Shown: piece by piece, positions 6,108 through 12,352 of the stretch | How positions within the stretch are numbered: the stretch's first letter is position 1 | Layout of the letters: every line of letters starts with the position of its first letter | Assembly (NCBI GenBank): GCA_012797505.1 | Contig: JAAZOZ010000356.1 | Span: 1-12,352, forward strand | Direction of reading: 5' to 3' | Length of the DNA: 12,352 nucleotides | From: Smithella sp. | GTDB lineage: Bacteria; Desulfobacterota; Syntrophia; Syntrophales; Smithellaceae | The notes under the pieces: model-generated | Seen by the model: only the letters and a program-made list of their open reading frames with translations | The model's database searches: none | What the model was told of the DNA's origin: nothing | Made by a program: the position numbers and the translations under genes

Positions 6108-7469
6108 ATGATACGAAACCTTATGCAAAAAACGGTGCGACATCAGGCGGTGGAAATCCTGACCCGCGTTTCACAAAGCGACGCTTTCGCCGGCGATCTG
6201 CTGGATTCTTGTCTTGAAAAACAAAACCTTTCCCGGACGGCGGACGGCCGCCTGCTCACACATCTGGTCTATGGCGTTTTGAGGATGCAGGGGCATTTGG
6301 ACTGGATTCTGGCCCGTCTGTATCGCGGCAACTACTTGAAAATGGAAGAGAATATCAAAAATGTCCTGCGCACGGGATTGTATCAGCTCCAATTCAGCGA
6401 CCGGCTGCCGGCCTTTGCGGTCGTGGATGAAGCGGTCAAAATTACCCGGCGCGTCCAGCCGGCGGCGCGCGGGCTGGTCAACGCCGTCCTGCGAAGTTAT
6501 TTGCGCAGCCCCGGCCCCTGGTCTTTCCCCGACGAGAACAAAAATCCGGCGGAATATATCGCCGCTTTTCATTCCCACCCCTTGTGGCTGGTCGAAGAAT
6601 GGCTGAATGTTTTCGGACGGATGGAAACCGAGGCGTTGTGCGCCGCCAATAACGAACTGCCGCCCCTGACGGCCCGCGCCAACACACTGAAATCCGGTCG
6701 CCGGGAGCTCATTGAAAAACTGGCCGGCGAAAATTTTCAGGCTGAAGAAACCCGGCTGTCTCCCGACGGCATCCGTCTGTCCTCTTCTTCTTTGCCAATT
6801 CAGAAAACTCTTTTCTTTGCGGATGGGCTTTTGCGCCTTCAGGATGAGGCGTCCCAACTGGTTGCCTATCTGGTCAACCCCCGAAAAGGACAAAAGATTC
6901 TCGATGCCTGCGCGGGAAGCGGCGGAAAGACCACGCATCTGGCCGCCCTGATGAAAAACGAAGGCGTGATTGTCGCACTGGACCGGGATGCGGAAAAACT
7001 TGTGCAATTGCAAAATGACGCCGCAAGAATGGGCATAACCATCGTCAAAACAGCCCGCGTGGATCTGGAGCGCCCTCTGTCGGCCCAATATCAAAATGCA
7101 TTTGATACGGTTCTCGTGGATGCTCCCTGCTCGGGAACCGGCACGCTGCGGCGCAATCCCGAAATCAAATGGCGGCTAAAACCAAAAGATATCCATCTGT
7201 ATGCCGATCTCCAGCAATCCATCCTGCAAAACGCGGGGGCGGCGGTTTCCAAAAACGGTTTTCTGGTGTATTGCACCTGCTCTCTTTTTTCTCAGGAAAA
7301 TGACAGGGTGGTGCGGCGGTTTCTGGCGGATTTCCCGCAATTTCAGCTTTTGCTGCCGGATTCCCCCGTTGTGCAAGGGCTCATTGATAGTCGTGGATTA
7401 TTCAGGAGTTACCCTCATCGCCATTCGATGGACGGTTTTTTCGGCGCTGTTTTCCGGCGCCGGATTTAA
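6108..7469 (+). CDS. rsmB: 16S rRNA (cytosine-967-C5)-methyltransferase RsmB
   Basis: A SAM-dependent methyltransferase making m5C967 in 16S rRNA, also known as Fmu/Sun. With the ATG at 6108 the protein has 454 aa. The N-terminal NusB-like helical domain (about 5-130) begins RHQAVEILTRV, and is followed by a linker and the Rossmann catalytic domain. Motifs are LDACAGSGGKTTHLAAL (265-281, SAM binding), VALDRDAEK (289-297), VDAPCSGTGTLRRNPEIKWR (337-356, with C341) and YCTCSLFSQEND (388-399, with C391, the nucleophile in this family). Presence of the NusB domain separates it from RsmF and other m5C enzymes. The start is uncertain: 6108 has a GGA close upstream, and 6123 (MQKTVRHQ) is an equally good family fit; 6039 would run back across the divergent promoter and is unlikely. 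It is followed after 61 nt by the MBL gene, which seems to have its own promoter. Confidence 0.94.
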   Translation: MIRNLMQKTVRHQAVEILTRVSQSDAFAGDLLDSCLEKQNLSRTADGRLLTHLVYGVLRMQGHLDWILARLYRGNYLKMEENIKNVLRTGLYQLQFSDRLPAFAVVDEAVKITRRVQPAARGLVNAVLRSYLRSPGPWSFPDENKNPAEYIAAFHSHPLWLVEEWLNVFGRMETEALCAANNELPPLTARANTLKSGRRELIEKLAGENFQAEETRLSPDGIRLSSSSLPIQKTLFFADGLLRLQDEASQLVAYLVNPRKGQKILDACAGSGGKTTHLAALMKNEGVIVALDRDAEKLVQLQNDAARMGITIVKTARVDLERPLSAQYQNAFDTVLVDAPCSGTGTLRRNPEIKWRLKPKDIHLYADLQQSILQNAGAAVSKNGFLVYCTCSLFSQENDRVVRRFLADFPQFQLLLPDSPVVQGLIDSRGLFRSYPHRHSMDGFFGAVFRRRI

Positions 7470-7470
7470 T

Positions 7471-7500
7471 TTGACGAATTCCATGCGATCATGCTAGTTT
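7471..7500 (+). promoter_or_regulatory. Possible sigma70-type promoter for the MBL-purC unit
   Basis: TTGACG (7471-7476) is a near-consensus -35. An extended -10 TGC-TAGTTT (hexamer 7495-7500) follows after an 18-base spacer. The -10 hexamer is weak, offset by the TG extension. A start near 7507 would leave a short leader containing GAGGAG (7517-7522), eight bases before ATG 7531. It begins two bases after the rsmB stop. Confidence 0.4.
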
Positions 7501-7530
7501 ACCTCCCCGTAAAATTGAGGAGATCAAATC

Positions 7531-8160
7531 ATGTTTATTCAGCAAATGCAGGTGGGCCACATGGCGGTTTTCGCCTATCTGGTGGGGGACCCCGTCACCG
7601 GAGACGCGCTGGTCATTGATCCAGCCGACAACGTTCATGGAATTCTCGCCCTGGCGGCAAAAAACAAACTGCGCATCAATTCCATCGTCAACACGCACGG
7701 CCACGTGGACCATATCGGCGGCAATGCTCAGATGAAAAAACTCACAGGCGCCAGAATCATCATCCATGAAGACGATGCCTTCATGCTCACTTCGACGCCG
7801 CCCGCCATGCTTCGAATGTTCGGCGCGGCGCAATCGCCGCCTGCCGACCTCCTCGTTTCCGACGGGCAGATTATTTCCGCCGGCAATATCGAACTGAAAG
7901 TCCTCCATACACCGGGTCATTCGCCCGGCGGCATGTGCCTTTACACGCCGGGCTATGTTTTCACGGGCGACACGCTGTTTGTGGAGGCCGTCGGCCGAAC
8001 CGACCTGCCCGGCGGCTCCTGGCAAACCCTGTATCGGGCCATCAAAACAAAACTTTTTTCGCTGCCGGACGACACCAAGGTGCTGCCCGGCCACAACTAC
8101 GGCCGCACCCCAACGTCCACCATCGGCCACGAAAAATTGCACAACCCATCCGTTCGATAG
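7531..8160 (+). CDS. MBL-fold metallo-hydrolase, glyoxalase II-like (YcbL type)
   Basis: A 209-aa metallo-beta-lactamase-fold hydrolase with all metal ligands of the glyoxalase II group: H56, H58, D60 and H61 in THGHVDHIGG, H130 in HTPGHSPGGMC, D147 in TGDTLF and H188 in LPGHNYG. It is much shorter than canonical GloB (about 250 aa), lacking the C-terminal substrate domain, as in YcbL-type proteins that hydrolyse small thioesters such as S-lactoylglutathione. In an anaerobe the true thiol may differ; the substrate is unknown. ATG 7531 has GAGGAG at eight bases. The purC start follows the stop by 16 nt, with the purC Shine-Dalgarno-like AGAGGG overlapping the MBL stop, so the two are probably cotranscribed. 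No ETHE1 or rhodanese features are present. Confidence 0.9.
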   Translation: MFIQQMQVGHMAVFAYLVGDPVTGDALVIDPADNVHGILALAAKNKLRINSIVNTHGHVDHIGGNAQMKKLTGARIIIHEDDAFMLTSTPPAMLRMFGAAQSPPADLLVSDGQIISAGNIELKVLHTPGHSPGGMCLYTPGYVFTGDTLFVEAVGRTDLPGGSWQTLYRAIKTKLFSLPDDTKVLPGHNYGRTPTSTIGHEKLHNPSVR

Positions 8161-8176
8161 AGGGAAAAAACGACCC

Positions 8177-9058
8177 ATGTATAAAACGATTGCTCAAACT
8201 CATTTTCCAAAGCTGAAATTTCTCACACGCGGCAAGGTGCGCGACCTTTATACCGTGAAAGACTATCTGCTGCTGGTGGCGACGGACCGGATATCGGCTT
8301 TTGATGTCATCATGCCCAATCCGATTCCGGGCAAAGGCGCCATCCTCAACAAGATGTCCCTTTTCTGGTTTCAGAAGATGGAAGACATTATCGGCAATCA
8401 TATCGTGTCCGCGGACGCCGCCGATTTTCCGGCGGAGTGCGAGCCCTACGCCGAAGTCCTGCAGGGGCGAAGCATGCTGGTTCGAAAAGCAACGCCTCTG
8501 CCGGTGGAATGCATCGTACGGGGCTATCTGGCCGGGTCCGGCTGGCAGGAATACCGCCGCGACCAATCCGTTTCGGGCATCCAACTGCCCGGGGATTTGA
8601 AGGAATCCTGCAGGCTGCCGCAGCCGGTTTTCACACCGACGACCAAAGCGCCGGAAGGCGAACATGACGCTCCCATCACCCGCTCGGAAATGGAGGACCT
8701 GATCAGCCCGGAAATTACCGAACAGGTCATTCAAAAATCCCTGGCCATTTACGAACGGGCGGCGGCGATCGCCCTGAAGGCCGGGATCATTATCGCGGAT
8801 ACCAAAATGGAATTCGGCCTGATCGGCGATCAATTGATTTTGATCGATGAATTACTGACGCCCGACTCGTCGCGCTTCTGGCCGGCCGACGATTACGAAG
8901 AAGGGCGCCCGCAAAAAAGCTTTGACAAGCAGTTTCTGAGAGATTATCTGCTTTCCATTGCCTGGAACCAGAAGCCGCCCGCGCCCGAGTTGCCGCCGGA
9001 TATCATCGAGAAAACCCGGTCAAAGTATGAAGAAGCGTTTTCCCGTCTGGTAAAATAA
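8177..9058 (+). CDS. purC: Phosphoribosylaminoimidazole-succinocarboxamide (SAICAR) synthase
   Basis: This enzyme catalyses ATP-dependent ligation of CAIR and aspartate to SAICAR in de novo purine synthesis, in the cytosol. The 293-aa protein belongs to the longer class (about 290-305 aa). Its marks in order are TRGKVRDLY (17-25), VATDRISAFDVIMPNPIPGKG (34-54), LPVECIVRGYLAGSGWQEY (108-126), FTPTTKAPEGEHD (152-164), IADTKMEFG (206-214) and LIDELLTPDSSRFWP (222-236). The frame is open upstream to 7955, but that part overlaps the MBL gene; ATG 8177 gives the family N-terminus. The ribosome site is poor: AGGG lies about 13 bases upstream and overlaps the MBL stop, suggesting translation coupled to the MBL gene. 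No other pur genes are nearby in the window. Confidence 0.97.
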   Translation: MYKTIAQTHFPKLKFLTRGKVRDLYTVKDYLLLVATDRISAFDVIMPNPIPGKGAILNKMSLFWFQKMEDIIGNHIVSADAADFPAECEPYAEVLQGRSMLVRKATPLPVECIVRGYLAGSGWQEYRRDQSVSGIQLPGDLKESCRLPQPVFTPTTKAPEGEHDAPITRSEMEDLISPEITEQVIQKSLAIYERAAAIALKAGIIIADTKMEFGLIGDQLILIDELLTPDSSRFWPADDYEEGRPQKSFDKQFLRDYLLSIAWNQKPPAPELPPDIIEKTRSKYEEAFSRLVK

Positions 9059-9068
9059 TACCCAGCCA

Positions 9069-9096
9069 TTGACAGACGCAGGACCGTTATTACATT
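9069..9096 (+). promoter_or_regulatory. Sigma70-type promoter for the small protein-dnaJ unit
   Basis: A perfect -35 TTGACA (9069-9074) and a -10 TACATT (9091-9096, 4 of 6 consensus positions) are separated by 16 bases, 10 bases after the purC stop. A start near 9103 would leave a leader of about 40 nt. I saw no heat-shock sigma32 pattern and no CIRCE element, so dnaJ expression here looks housekeeping-driven. Confidence 0.55.
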
Positions 9097-9128
9097 ACGC
9101 GGTGTTTATCTTTGCGTTGTCATTTTAC

Positions 9129-9144
9129 GAGGAGGCATTCCTTG
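9129..9144 (+). promoter_or_regulatory. Strong Shine-Dalgarno fixing a TTG start
   Basis: ACGAGGAGG ends at 9134 and stands seven bases before TTG 9142-9144. The only in-frame ATG upstream (9112) has no ribosome site and lies ten codons earlier, partly within the leader, so TTG is the better start of the gene that follows. Confidence 0.75.
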
Positions 9145-9540
9145 ATCGCAAGAAAGCTGCCGGATTACCGATTAAAACAAAAAATACTGTACATCGATAA
9201 AACCTCTCCCGAATCGCTGATCAGCTACGGGGATATGTATTGGGAAGCGGGAGCCTTTTCCGATGCGCTGGACTTTTATGCCCGGGCATCCCACACGGCC
9301 GGCATAGAAAAAATTCGAAAACAAGCGCTGGAAATCGGCGATGTTTTTCTGTTTCAGGGCGCGGCGAAGGCGCAGGGGCTGGAACTTCAGGACGCCGACT
9401 GGGAGAATATCGCGCAGACAGCCGTTCGTCTTAAAAAATTTTCCTTTGCCGGGCAGGCTCTGAAGAAAATCGTGGACACCGGACGGGCCAACGCGCTCGC
9501 TACCATGATCAAAGCGGAGGAAGCAAAACAAAGCGCATGA
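9142..9540 (+). CDS. Small helical (TPR-like) protein of unknown function, coupled to dnaJ
   Basis: A 132-aa soluble, helix-rich protein starting at TTG. I do not recognise a named family. Residues 22-57 (SPESLISYGDMYWEAGAFSDALDFYARA and on) read like one tetratricopeptide repeat, with G/A/Y positions in TPR register. The rest (60-128) looks like further helices, degenerate repeats at best (IEKIRKQALEIGDVFLFQGAAKA; WENIAQTAVRLKKFSFAGQALKKI). No signal peptide or membrane segment is present. Its TGA overlaps the dnaJ ATG as ATGA (9537-9540), so the two are very likely translationally coupled. It may be a cochaperone-like or client-linked partner of DnaJ; that is inference from context only. 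Confidence 0.8.
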   Translation: MIARKLPDYRLKQKILYIDKTSPESLISYGDMYWEAGAFSDALDFYARASHTAGIEKIRKQALEIGDVFLFQGAAKAQGLELQDADWENIAQTAVRLKKFSFAGQALKKIVDTGRANALATMIKAEEAKQSA

Positions 9541-10595
9541 CCAAGAGGGATTACTATGAAATTCTGGGCGTCGGCAAAACCGCCTCGGAAGAAGAGCTGA
9601 AAAAATGTTACCGGAAAATCGCCATGCAGTTCCATCCCGACAAAAACCCGGGAAACAAGCAGGCGGAGGAAAGGTTCAAGGAAGCGGCCGAAGCCTACGA
9701 GGTGCTGAGCGACCGGCAAAAAAGAGAAATCTATGACGCCTATGGACACGCCGGCCTGAGCAACACCGGCTTTCAGGGGTTCAGCGGCTTTGACGACGTT
9801 TTCTCCGGTTTCGGCGACATTTTTGAGGACGTGTTCGGATTCGGCCGGGGACGCGGAAGGGGGCGAACGCGCCCGGCGGCAAGGGCCGGCGCCGACCTGC
9901 GCTACGATCTGAAAATCTCTTTTCTGGACGCCGCCTTCGGACTGACGACCACCATCGACCTGGAAAAGCTTCACCCCTGCCAGGCCTGCGGAGGAACGGG
10001 CTCGGCGCCCGGTACGACGCCTTCGACCTGCCCCACCTGCAACGGCCGAGGCCAGGTGGTTCAGTCGAGCGGCTTCTTCACGATCAGCTCCACCTGTCCC
10101 CATTGCAACGGCCACGGCAAAGTCATCGCCAAAGCCTGCCAGACCTGCCGCGGCACGGGCAGGGAGAAGCAGCGCAAAACCGTCGAGCTGAAAATCCCCG
10201 CCGGCGTGGAAACCGGTTCCCGGCTGCGTCTGCGCGGAGAAGGAGAAGCGGGAGATCAGGGAGGCCCCAACGGGGATCTGTATGTTTTTCTGCAGGTGGA
10301 AGACCACGAGTTCTTTGTTCGTTCAGAAGACGACATTGTGTGCCGCGTCCCGATTTCATTCGTGCAAGCTTCTCTCGGCGCGACAATTGAAGTGCCCACC
10401 TTAAAAGAAACGGAGAAAATCAAAATTCCCCGCGGAACGCAAACCGGACAGATCTTCCGCCTGAAAGGCAAGGGGATCCCCCATCTCCAGGGATACGGGC
10501 GCGGAGATCAGATCATTGAAGTCTTTGTCAAGATTCCAACGGAGCTGACCCGAAAGCAGGAAGACCTCCTGCGGGAATTTGAAAAAGCCCGATAA
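9537..10595 (+). CDS. dnaJ: Chaperone protein DnaJ (Hsp40, type I)
   Basis: This cochaperone stimulates the DnaK ATPase and delivers unfolded clients. The 352-aa protein has the full type I layout. The J domain is at 4-69, with the HPD triad at 33-35. A Gly/Phe-rich linker (72-106) contains repeated GF and runs into an Arg/Gly stretch, GRGRGRGRTR (103-112). The zinc domain has four CxxCxGxG modules (Cys 148/151, 165/168, 187/190, 201/204), all intact. The C-terminal peptide-binding domains follow at about 214-340. It is slightly shorter than E. coli DnaJ (376). No dnaK or grpE lies next to it, so it could be an additional DnaJ paralogue. It begins by an ATGA overlap with the small helical protein. 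No obvious terminator follows before the lipoprotein gene. Confidence 0.95.
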   Translation: MTKRDYYEILGVGKTASEEELKKCYRKIAMQFHPDKNPGNKQAEERFKEAAEAYEVLSDRQKREIYDAYGHAGLSNTGFQGFSGFDDVFSGFGDIFEDVFGFGRGRGRGRTRPAARAGADLRYDLKISFLDAAFGLTTTIDLEKLHPCQACGGTGSAPGTTPSTCPTCNGRGQVVQSSGFFTISSTCPHCNGHGKVIAKACQTCRGTGREKQRKTVELKIPAGVETGSRLRLRGEGEAGDQGGPNGDLYVFLQVEDHEFFVRSEDDIVCRVPISFVQASLGATIEVPTLKETEKIKIPRGTQTGQIFRLKGKGIPHLQGYGRGDQIIEVFVKIPTELTRKQEDLLREFEKAR

Positions 10596-10610
10596 AATCC
10601 ATCGACAATC

Positions 10611-10653
10611 AAGTTGCAATCCATTTCGCAATATGTTTACATGAGCGCAACTT
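10611..10653 (+). promoter_or_regulatory. Possible promoter/operator region before the lipoprotein gene
   Basis: A 7-bp inverted repeat AAGTTGC (10611-10617) / GCAACTT (10647-10653) encloses 29 bases. Within it TTGCAA could serve as a -35, with a weak TTACAT -10 about 17 bases later. Both signals are weak and could be chance. Confidence 0.25.
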
Positions 10654-10675
10654 CAACAATCCGGAGGAATGCACG

Positions 10676-11077
10676 ATGAAAAGCAAAATAGGTCGCCTCG
10701 TGGTTTGCGCGTTTGCCCTGATGTCTCTTGCGGGATGCGGCGCTTTGGTTGCCGGCGGAGCGGTGGTCGGCGCGGGCGCGGGAACCTACCTGTACGCCAA
10801 CGGCGAGCTGAAGACGGACTACGCGGCCTCTTTCGACAGCGTCTGGAGCGCCTGCGAAAGGACGATCGCACAGATGCGCGGAACGCAGGTTCAGCCCGTT
10901 CGGGAAATTTCCAAGGGAACCATTTCGGCCATAATCAACGACGAAAACGTGAAAATTGAAATTGCCTATCGGGCAAAAAATCAGACAACCGTCGGCGTTC
11001 GCGTGGGTCTGATGGGCAACAAGCTGTCTTCCCAGGTGATCCATGACAAGATCGCCGATCAACTGGCAAAACGGTAG
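10676..11077 (+). CDS. Small lipoprotein, DUF3568-like
   Basis: A 133-aa exported lipoprotein. The N-terminus is a typical type II signal: MKSKIGR, a hydrophobic core, and lipobox LAGC with lipidated C21. A Gly/Ala-rich stretch follows (22-36), then a compact domain (43-131) beginning KTDYAASFDSVWSACERTI. That arrangement and the pattern of a strand ending in a conserved K/R-rich helix resemble DUF3568 proteins, common in Desulfobacterota; no biochemical function is known. GGAGGAA precedes ATG 10676 by seven bases. The mature protein probably sits at the periplasmic face of the inner or outer membrane; there is no Asp at +2, so outer-membrane sorting is plausible. It is followed by an intrinsic terminator. 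Confidence 0.88.
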   Translation: MKSKIGRLVVCAFALMSLAGCGALVAGGAVVGAGAGTYLYANGELKTDYAASFDSVWSACERTIAQMRGTQVQPVREISKGTISAIINDENVKIEIAYRAKNQTTVGVRVGLMGNKLSSQVIHDKIADQLAKR

Positions 11078-11084
11078 GGTTTAG

Positions 11085-11116
11085 CGACGCCCCGCCGGGA
11101 CCGGCGTCGGCCTTTT
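11085..11116 (+). terminator. Intrinsic terminator of the lipoprotein gene, abutting the next start codon
   Basis: The 7-bp GC-rich stem CGACGCC (11085-11091) / GGCGTCG (11103-11109) with an 11-nt loop is followed by GCCTTTT, ending two bases before ATG 11118. The T-tract is short (four). It begins eight bases after the lipoprotein stop. Confidence 0.6.
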
Positions 11117-11117
11117 C

Positions 11118-12125
11118 ATGAACAAGAAATTTCTTTTCGGCATCCTGCTGGGCGTGGTCCTGATTTACTTTTCCCTTCGGGGCATTAACTTCAACGACAC
11201 GCTGACTTCCCTGAAGAAAATCCATCCGGGCTGGGCGGCGCTGTCTCTTTTTTTCATCGTGTTCATGCAGGCGCTGCGATCCTATCGCTGGGGCGTCATC
11301 CTGGAACCGATGGAAAAAATTTCCCAGGGAACGCTCTTTGCCGTGACCAGCGTCGGATTTCTGGCCATTGCCGCGATACCGGCCCGGATCGGGGAACTCG
11401 CCCGGCCCTATCTCATTGCCCAGAAAAGCGCCGTCAAAATGTCCTCGGCGCTCGGCACCATCGTCGTGGAGCGCGTGCTCGACAGCCTTGCCGTGCTGAC
11501 CATCACCATCGCGGTTCTCATGGCGCAGAACGACCTGCCGCGCTGGATGGTTACCTCCGGAATTCTTTTCTTTCTTGGGACCCTGATGATGATCTCCTTC
11601 GTGATCGGGCTGGTCTGGCGCCGGGAAACCGCCGTCTCCATCATCGACCGAATCCTGCGGCGTCTGCCCGGCGCGCTTGCGCAAAAAGTCAATCCCCTCA
11701 TCCATCATTTCATCGACGGCTTCCTGGTCATCACCGACGTCAAACGGCTGCTGTATCTGCTGGTCCTGTCCGCCGTGGTCTGGCTGGTGGACGTCGCCGC
11801 CATTTACACGCTGCTTATTGCATTCGGCTTTGATCTGCCGGCGCTGGCGGCTTTCGTGGTGATGGTGATCCTGATCGCGGGCATCGCCATTCCCACCGCG
11901 CCGGGTTTTATCGGCAACTGGCATTACGCCTGCATCCTGGGATTGAGCCTGTTCGGGATTGCCAAACCGGAAGCGCTGTCCTTCGCGCTGGTTTATCATT
12001 TCCTGTCGATGATGGTTGTGGTCGTTCTGGGCGCGGTGTTTTTGCCGTTCAATAAATTTTCACTTTCGGAGATGACGAAGCAGATGAAGAAGGCTGAAGA
12101 CCGAAGACCGAAGACTGAAGGCTGA
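11118..12125 (+). CDS. UPF0104 / flippase-like (LPG synthase TM-domain family) membrane protein
   Basis: A 335-aa polytopic inner-membrane protein of the UPF0104 family, related to the transmembrane part of lysylphosphatidylglycerol synthase (MprF) and to AglD/YbhN. Hydrophobic segments fall near residues 5-20, 38-52, 72-88, 112-136, 146-167, 210-236, 241-260, 266-280 and 287-309. Family motifs are seen at IPARIGELARPYLI (87-100), VVERVLDSLAVL (116-127) and PTAPGFIGNWHYA (259-271). The MprF aminoacyl-transferase domain is absent, so lysyl-PG synthesis is not implied; lipid or isoprenoid-linked flipping is a family-level guess. ATG 11118 gives the expected N-terminus, but no Shine-Dalgarno precedes it and a terminator hairpin abuts it. 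The C-terminal tail (KKAEDRRPKTEG) is encoded by a 7-bp tandem repeat that crosses the stop codon. Confidence 0.88.
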   Translation: MNKKFLFGILLGVVLIYFSLRGINFNDTLTSLKKIHPGWAALSLFFIVFMQALRSYRWGVILEPMEKISQGTLFAVTSVGFLAIAAIPARIGELARPYLIAQKSAVKMSSALGTIVVERVLDSLAVLTITIAVLMAQNDLPRWMVTSGILFFLGTLMMISFVIGLVWRRETAVSIIDRILRRLPGALAQKVNPLIHHFIDGFLVITDVKRLLYLLVLSAVVWLVDVAAIYTLLIAFGFDLPALAAFVVMVILIAGIAIPTAPGFIGNWHYACILGLSLFGIAKPEALSFALVYHFLSMMVVVVLGAVFLPFNKFSLSEMTKQMKKAEDRRPKTEG

Positions 12126-12127
12126 AG
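12093..12127 (+). repeat. Five tandem 7-bp repeats crossing the stop codon of the flippase-like gene
   Basis: The consecutive heptamers are GCTGAAG, ACCGAAG, ACCGAAG, ACTGAAG and GCTGAAG (consensus RCYGAAG). The TGA stop (12123-12125) lies in the fifth unit. Because 7 is not a multiple of 3, gain or loss of one unit would change the frame and the end of the protein. Confidence 0.85.
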
Positions 12128-12251
12128 GCTACTACGGATGTGCCGCGCACTTCATCTGAAAAAAAATATAAAGGGGCAAGACATTAATTGCAATATCTTA
12201 CCCCTTGATTGTTGGTTCATCCGGCTGATGCCTACTTTTGACAAAAATCGC
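12126..12251. other. Gene-free end region before repeat copy B
   Basis: No coding frame with family or composition support lies here. The only structure is the hairpin with an A/T-run at 12159-12206, listed as a terminator. AT content is clearly higher than in the genes. Confidence 0.6.
12159..12206 (-). terminator. Intrinsic terminator, best read on the minus strand (perhaps bidirectional)
   Basis: Arms AAGGGGCAAGA (12171-12181) and TCTTACCCCTT (12196-12206) pair with one C-A mismatch around a 14-nt loop. On the minus strand the stem is followed at once by TATA and eight T residues, a textbook signal. On the plus strand only GATTGTTGG follows, so termination of the flippase-like gene would be weaker. 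It predicts a minus-strand transcript entering from the right of the window. Confidence 0.65.
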
Positions 12252-12352
12252 GAGAGCTTCGAATAACGGCCATTTTTGTCATTTCGACCGAAGGGAGAAA
12301 TCTTGAACAAACGGCCATCCTTAAGATTTCTCGTCGCTCACGCTCCTCGAAA
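12252..12352 (-). mobile_element. MITE-like element, copy B (inverted relative to copy A), cut by the window edge
   Basis: The reverse complement of 12252-12352 aligns without gaps to copy A positions 1023-1123: 98 of 101 bases are identical. The three differences fall in the central loop next to the inner arm, next to the GGCC palindrome, and in the terminal repeat (TTCAAAG in A, TTCGAAG in B). The terminal repeat GAGAGCTTCGAA occupies 12252-12263; the other end (about 20 bp) lies outside the window. The left flanking pentamer is ATCGC. Confidence 0.85.

Noticed and set aside
9112..9141. ATG 9112 as start of the small helical protein
   Set aside because: No ribosome site precedes it, and it lies only about ten bases after the predicted transcription start; the strong AGGAGG site fits TTG 9142.
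10935..11999. 354-codon minus-strand frame across the lipoprotein and flippase-like genes
   Set aside because: Extremely polar, Asp/Gln/Gly/His-rich shadow of hydrophobic membrane segments; it spans two real genes and a terminator.
11118..12125. MprF (lysylphosphatidylglycerol synthase) annotation
   Set aside because: Only the transmembrane family region is present; the aminoacyl-transferase domain needed for lysyl-PG synthesis is missing.
1..12352. CRISPR array, tRNA or rRNA gene, prophage, toxin-antitoxin or defence island
   Set aside because: I found no regularly spaced repeats, cloverleaf-like segment, integrase or transposase, or defence-type protein. All supported genes are metabolic, housekeeping or envelope genes.

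Overview
The window looks like a chromosomal, mostly housekeeping segment from a moderately GC-rich Gram-negative bacterium. The best guess is a member of Desulfobacterota, possibly a Syntrophales-like fatty-acid-degrading anaerobe. The guess rests on three things: a long-form acyl-CoA dehydrogenase beside a 3-hydroxyacyl-CoA dehydrogenase, a MenA-like UbiA prenyltransferase, and a DUF3568-type lipoprotein. It is an inference from gene content; no rRNA or other phylogenetic marker is present.

Layout: the genes are split around a divergent control region at 6010-6107. Everything to its left is on the minus strand. In transcription order these are a 621-aa acyl-CoA dehydrogenase, a 383-aa two-C-domain 3-hydroxyacyl-CoA dehydrogenase, an SRAP-domain (YedK/HMCES type) DNA-protein crosslink protein and a UbiA-family prenyltransferase. 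After a gene-free stretch comes hisC, cut by the left window edge. Everything to the right is on the plus strand: rsmB (16S rRNA m5C methyltransferase), a glyoxalase-II-like metallo-beta-lactamase protein, purC, a small helical-repeat-like protein that starts at TTG and overlaps dnaJ by ATGA, dnaJ, a DUF3568-type lipoprotein, and a UPF0104/flippase-like membrane protein.

How the genes fit together: the two dehydrogenases form a beta-oxidation (acyl-CoA degradation) pair, which would pass electrons to ETF/quinone and to NAD+. The prenyltransferase would make a membrane quinone or related prenyl product. The plus-strand genes appear to be at least three transcription units: rsmB; MBL-purC; and the small protein-dnaJ pair with a good sigma70-type promoter. 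The lipoprotein and flippase-like genes follow, separated by an intrinsic terminator that sits directly against the flippase start codon.

The most interesting structure is not a gene. A 121-bp palindromic, MITE-like element lies at 1003-1123, with 12-bp perfect terminal inverted repeats and a 5-bp flanking duplication (ATGTT). It inserted inside the stop codon of the prenyltransferase gene and regenerated TGA. A second copy in opposite orientation (98 of 101 aligned bases identical) begins at 12252 and runs off the right edge, so about 11 kb is bracketed by inverted copies. I found no CRISPR array, tRNA, rRNA, phage gene, transposase or defence system.
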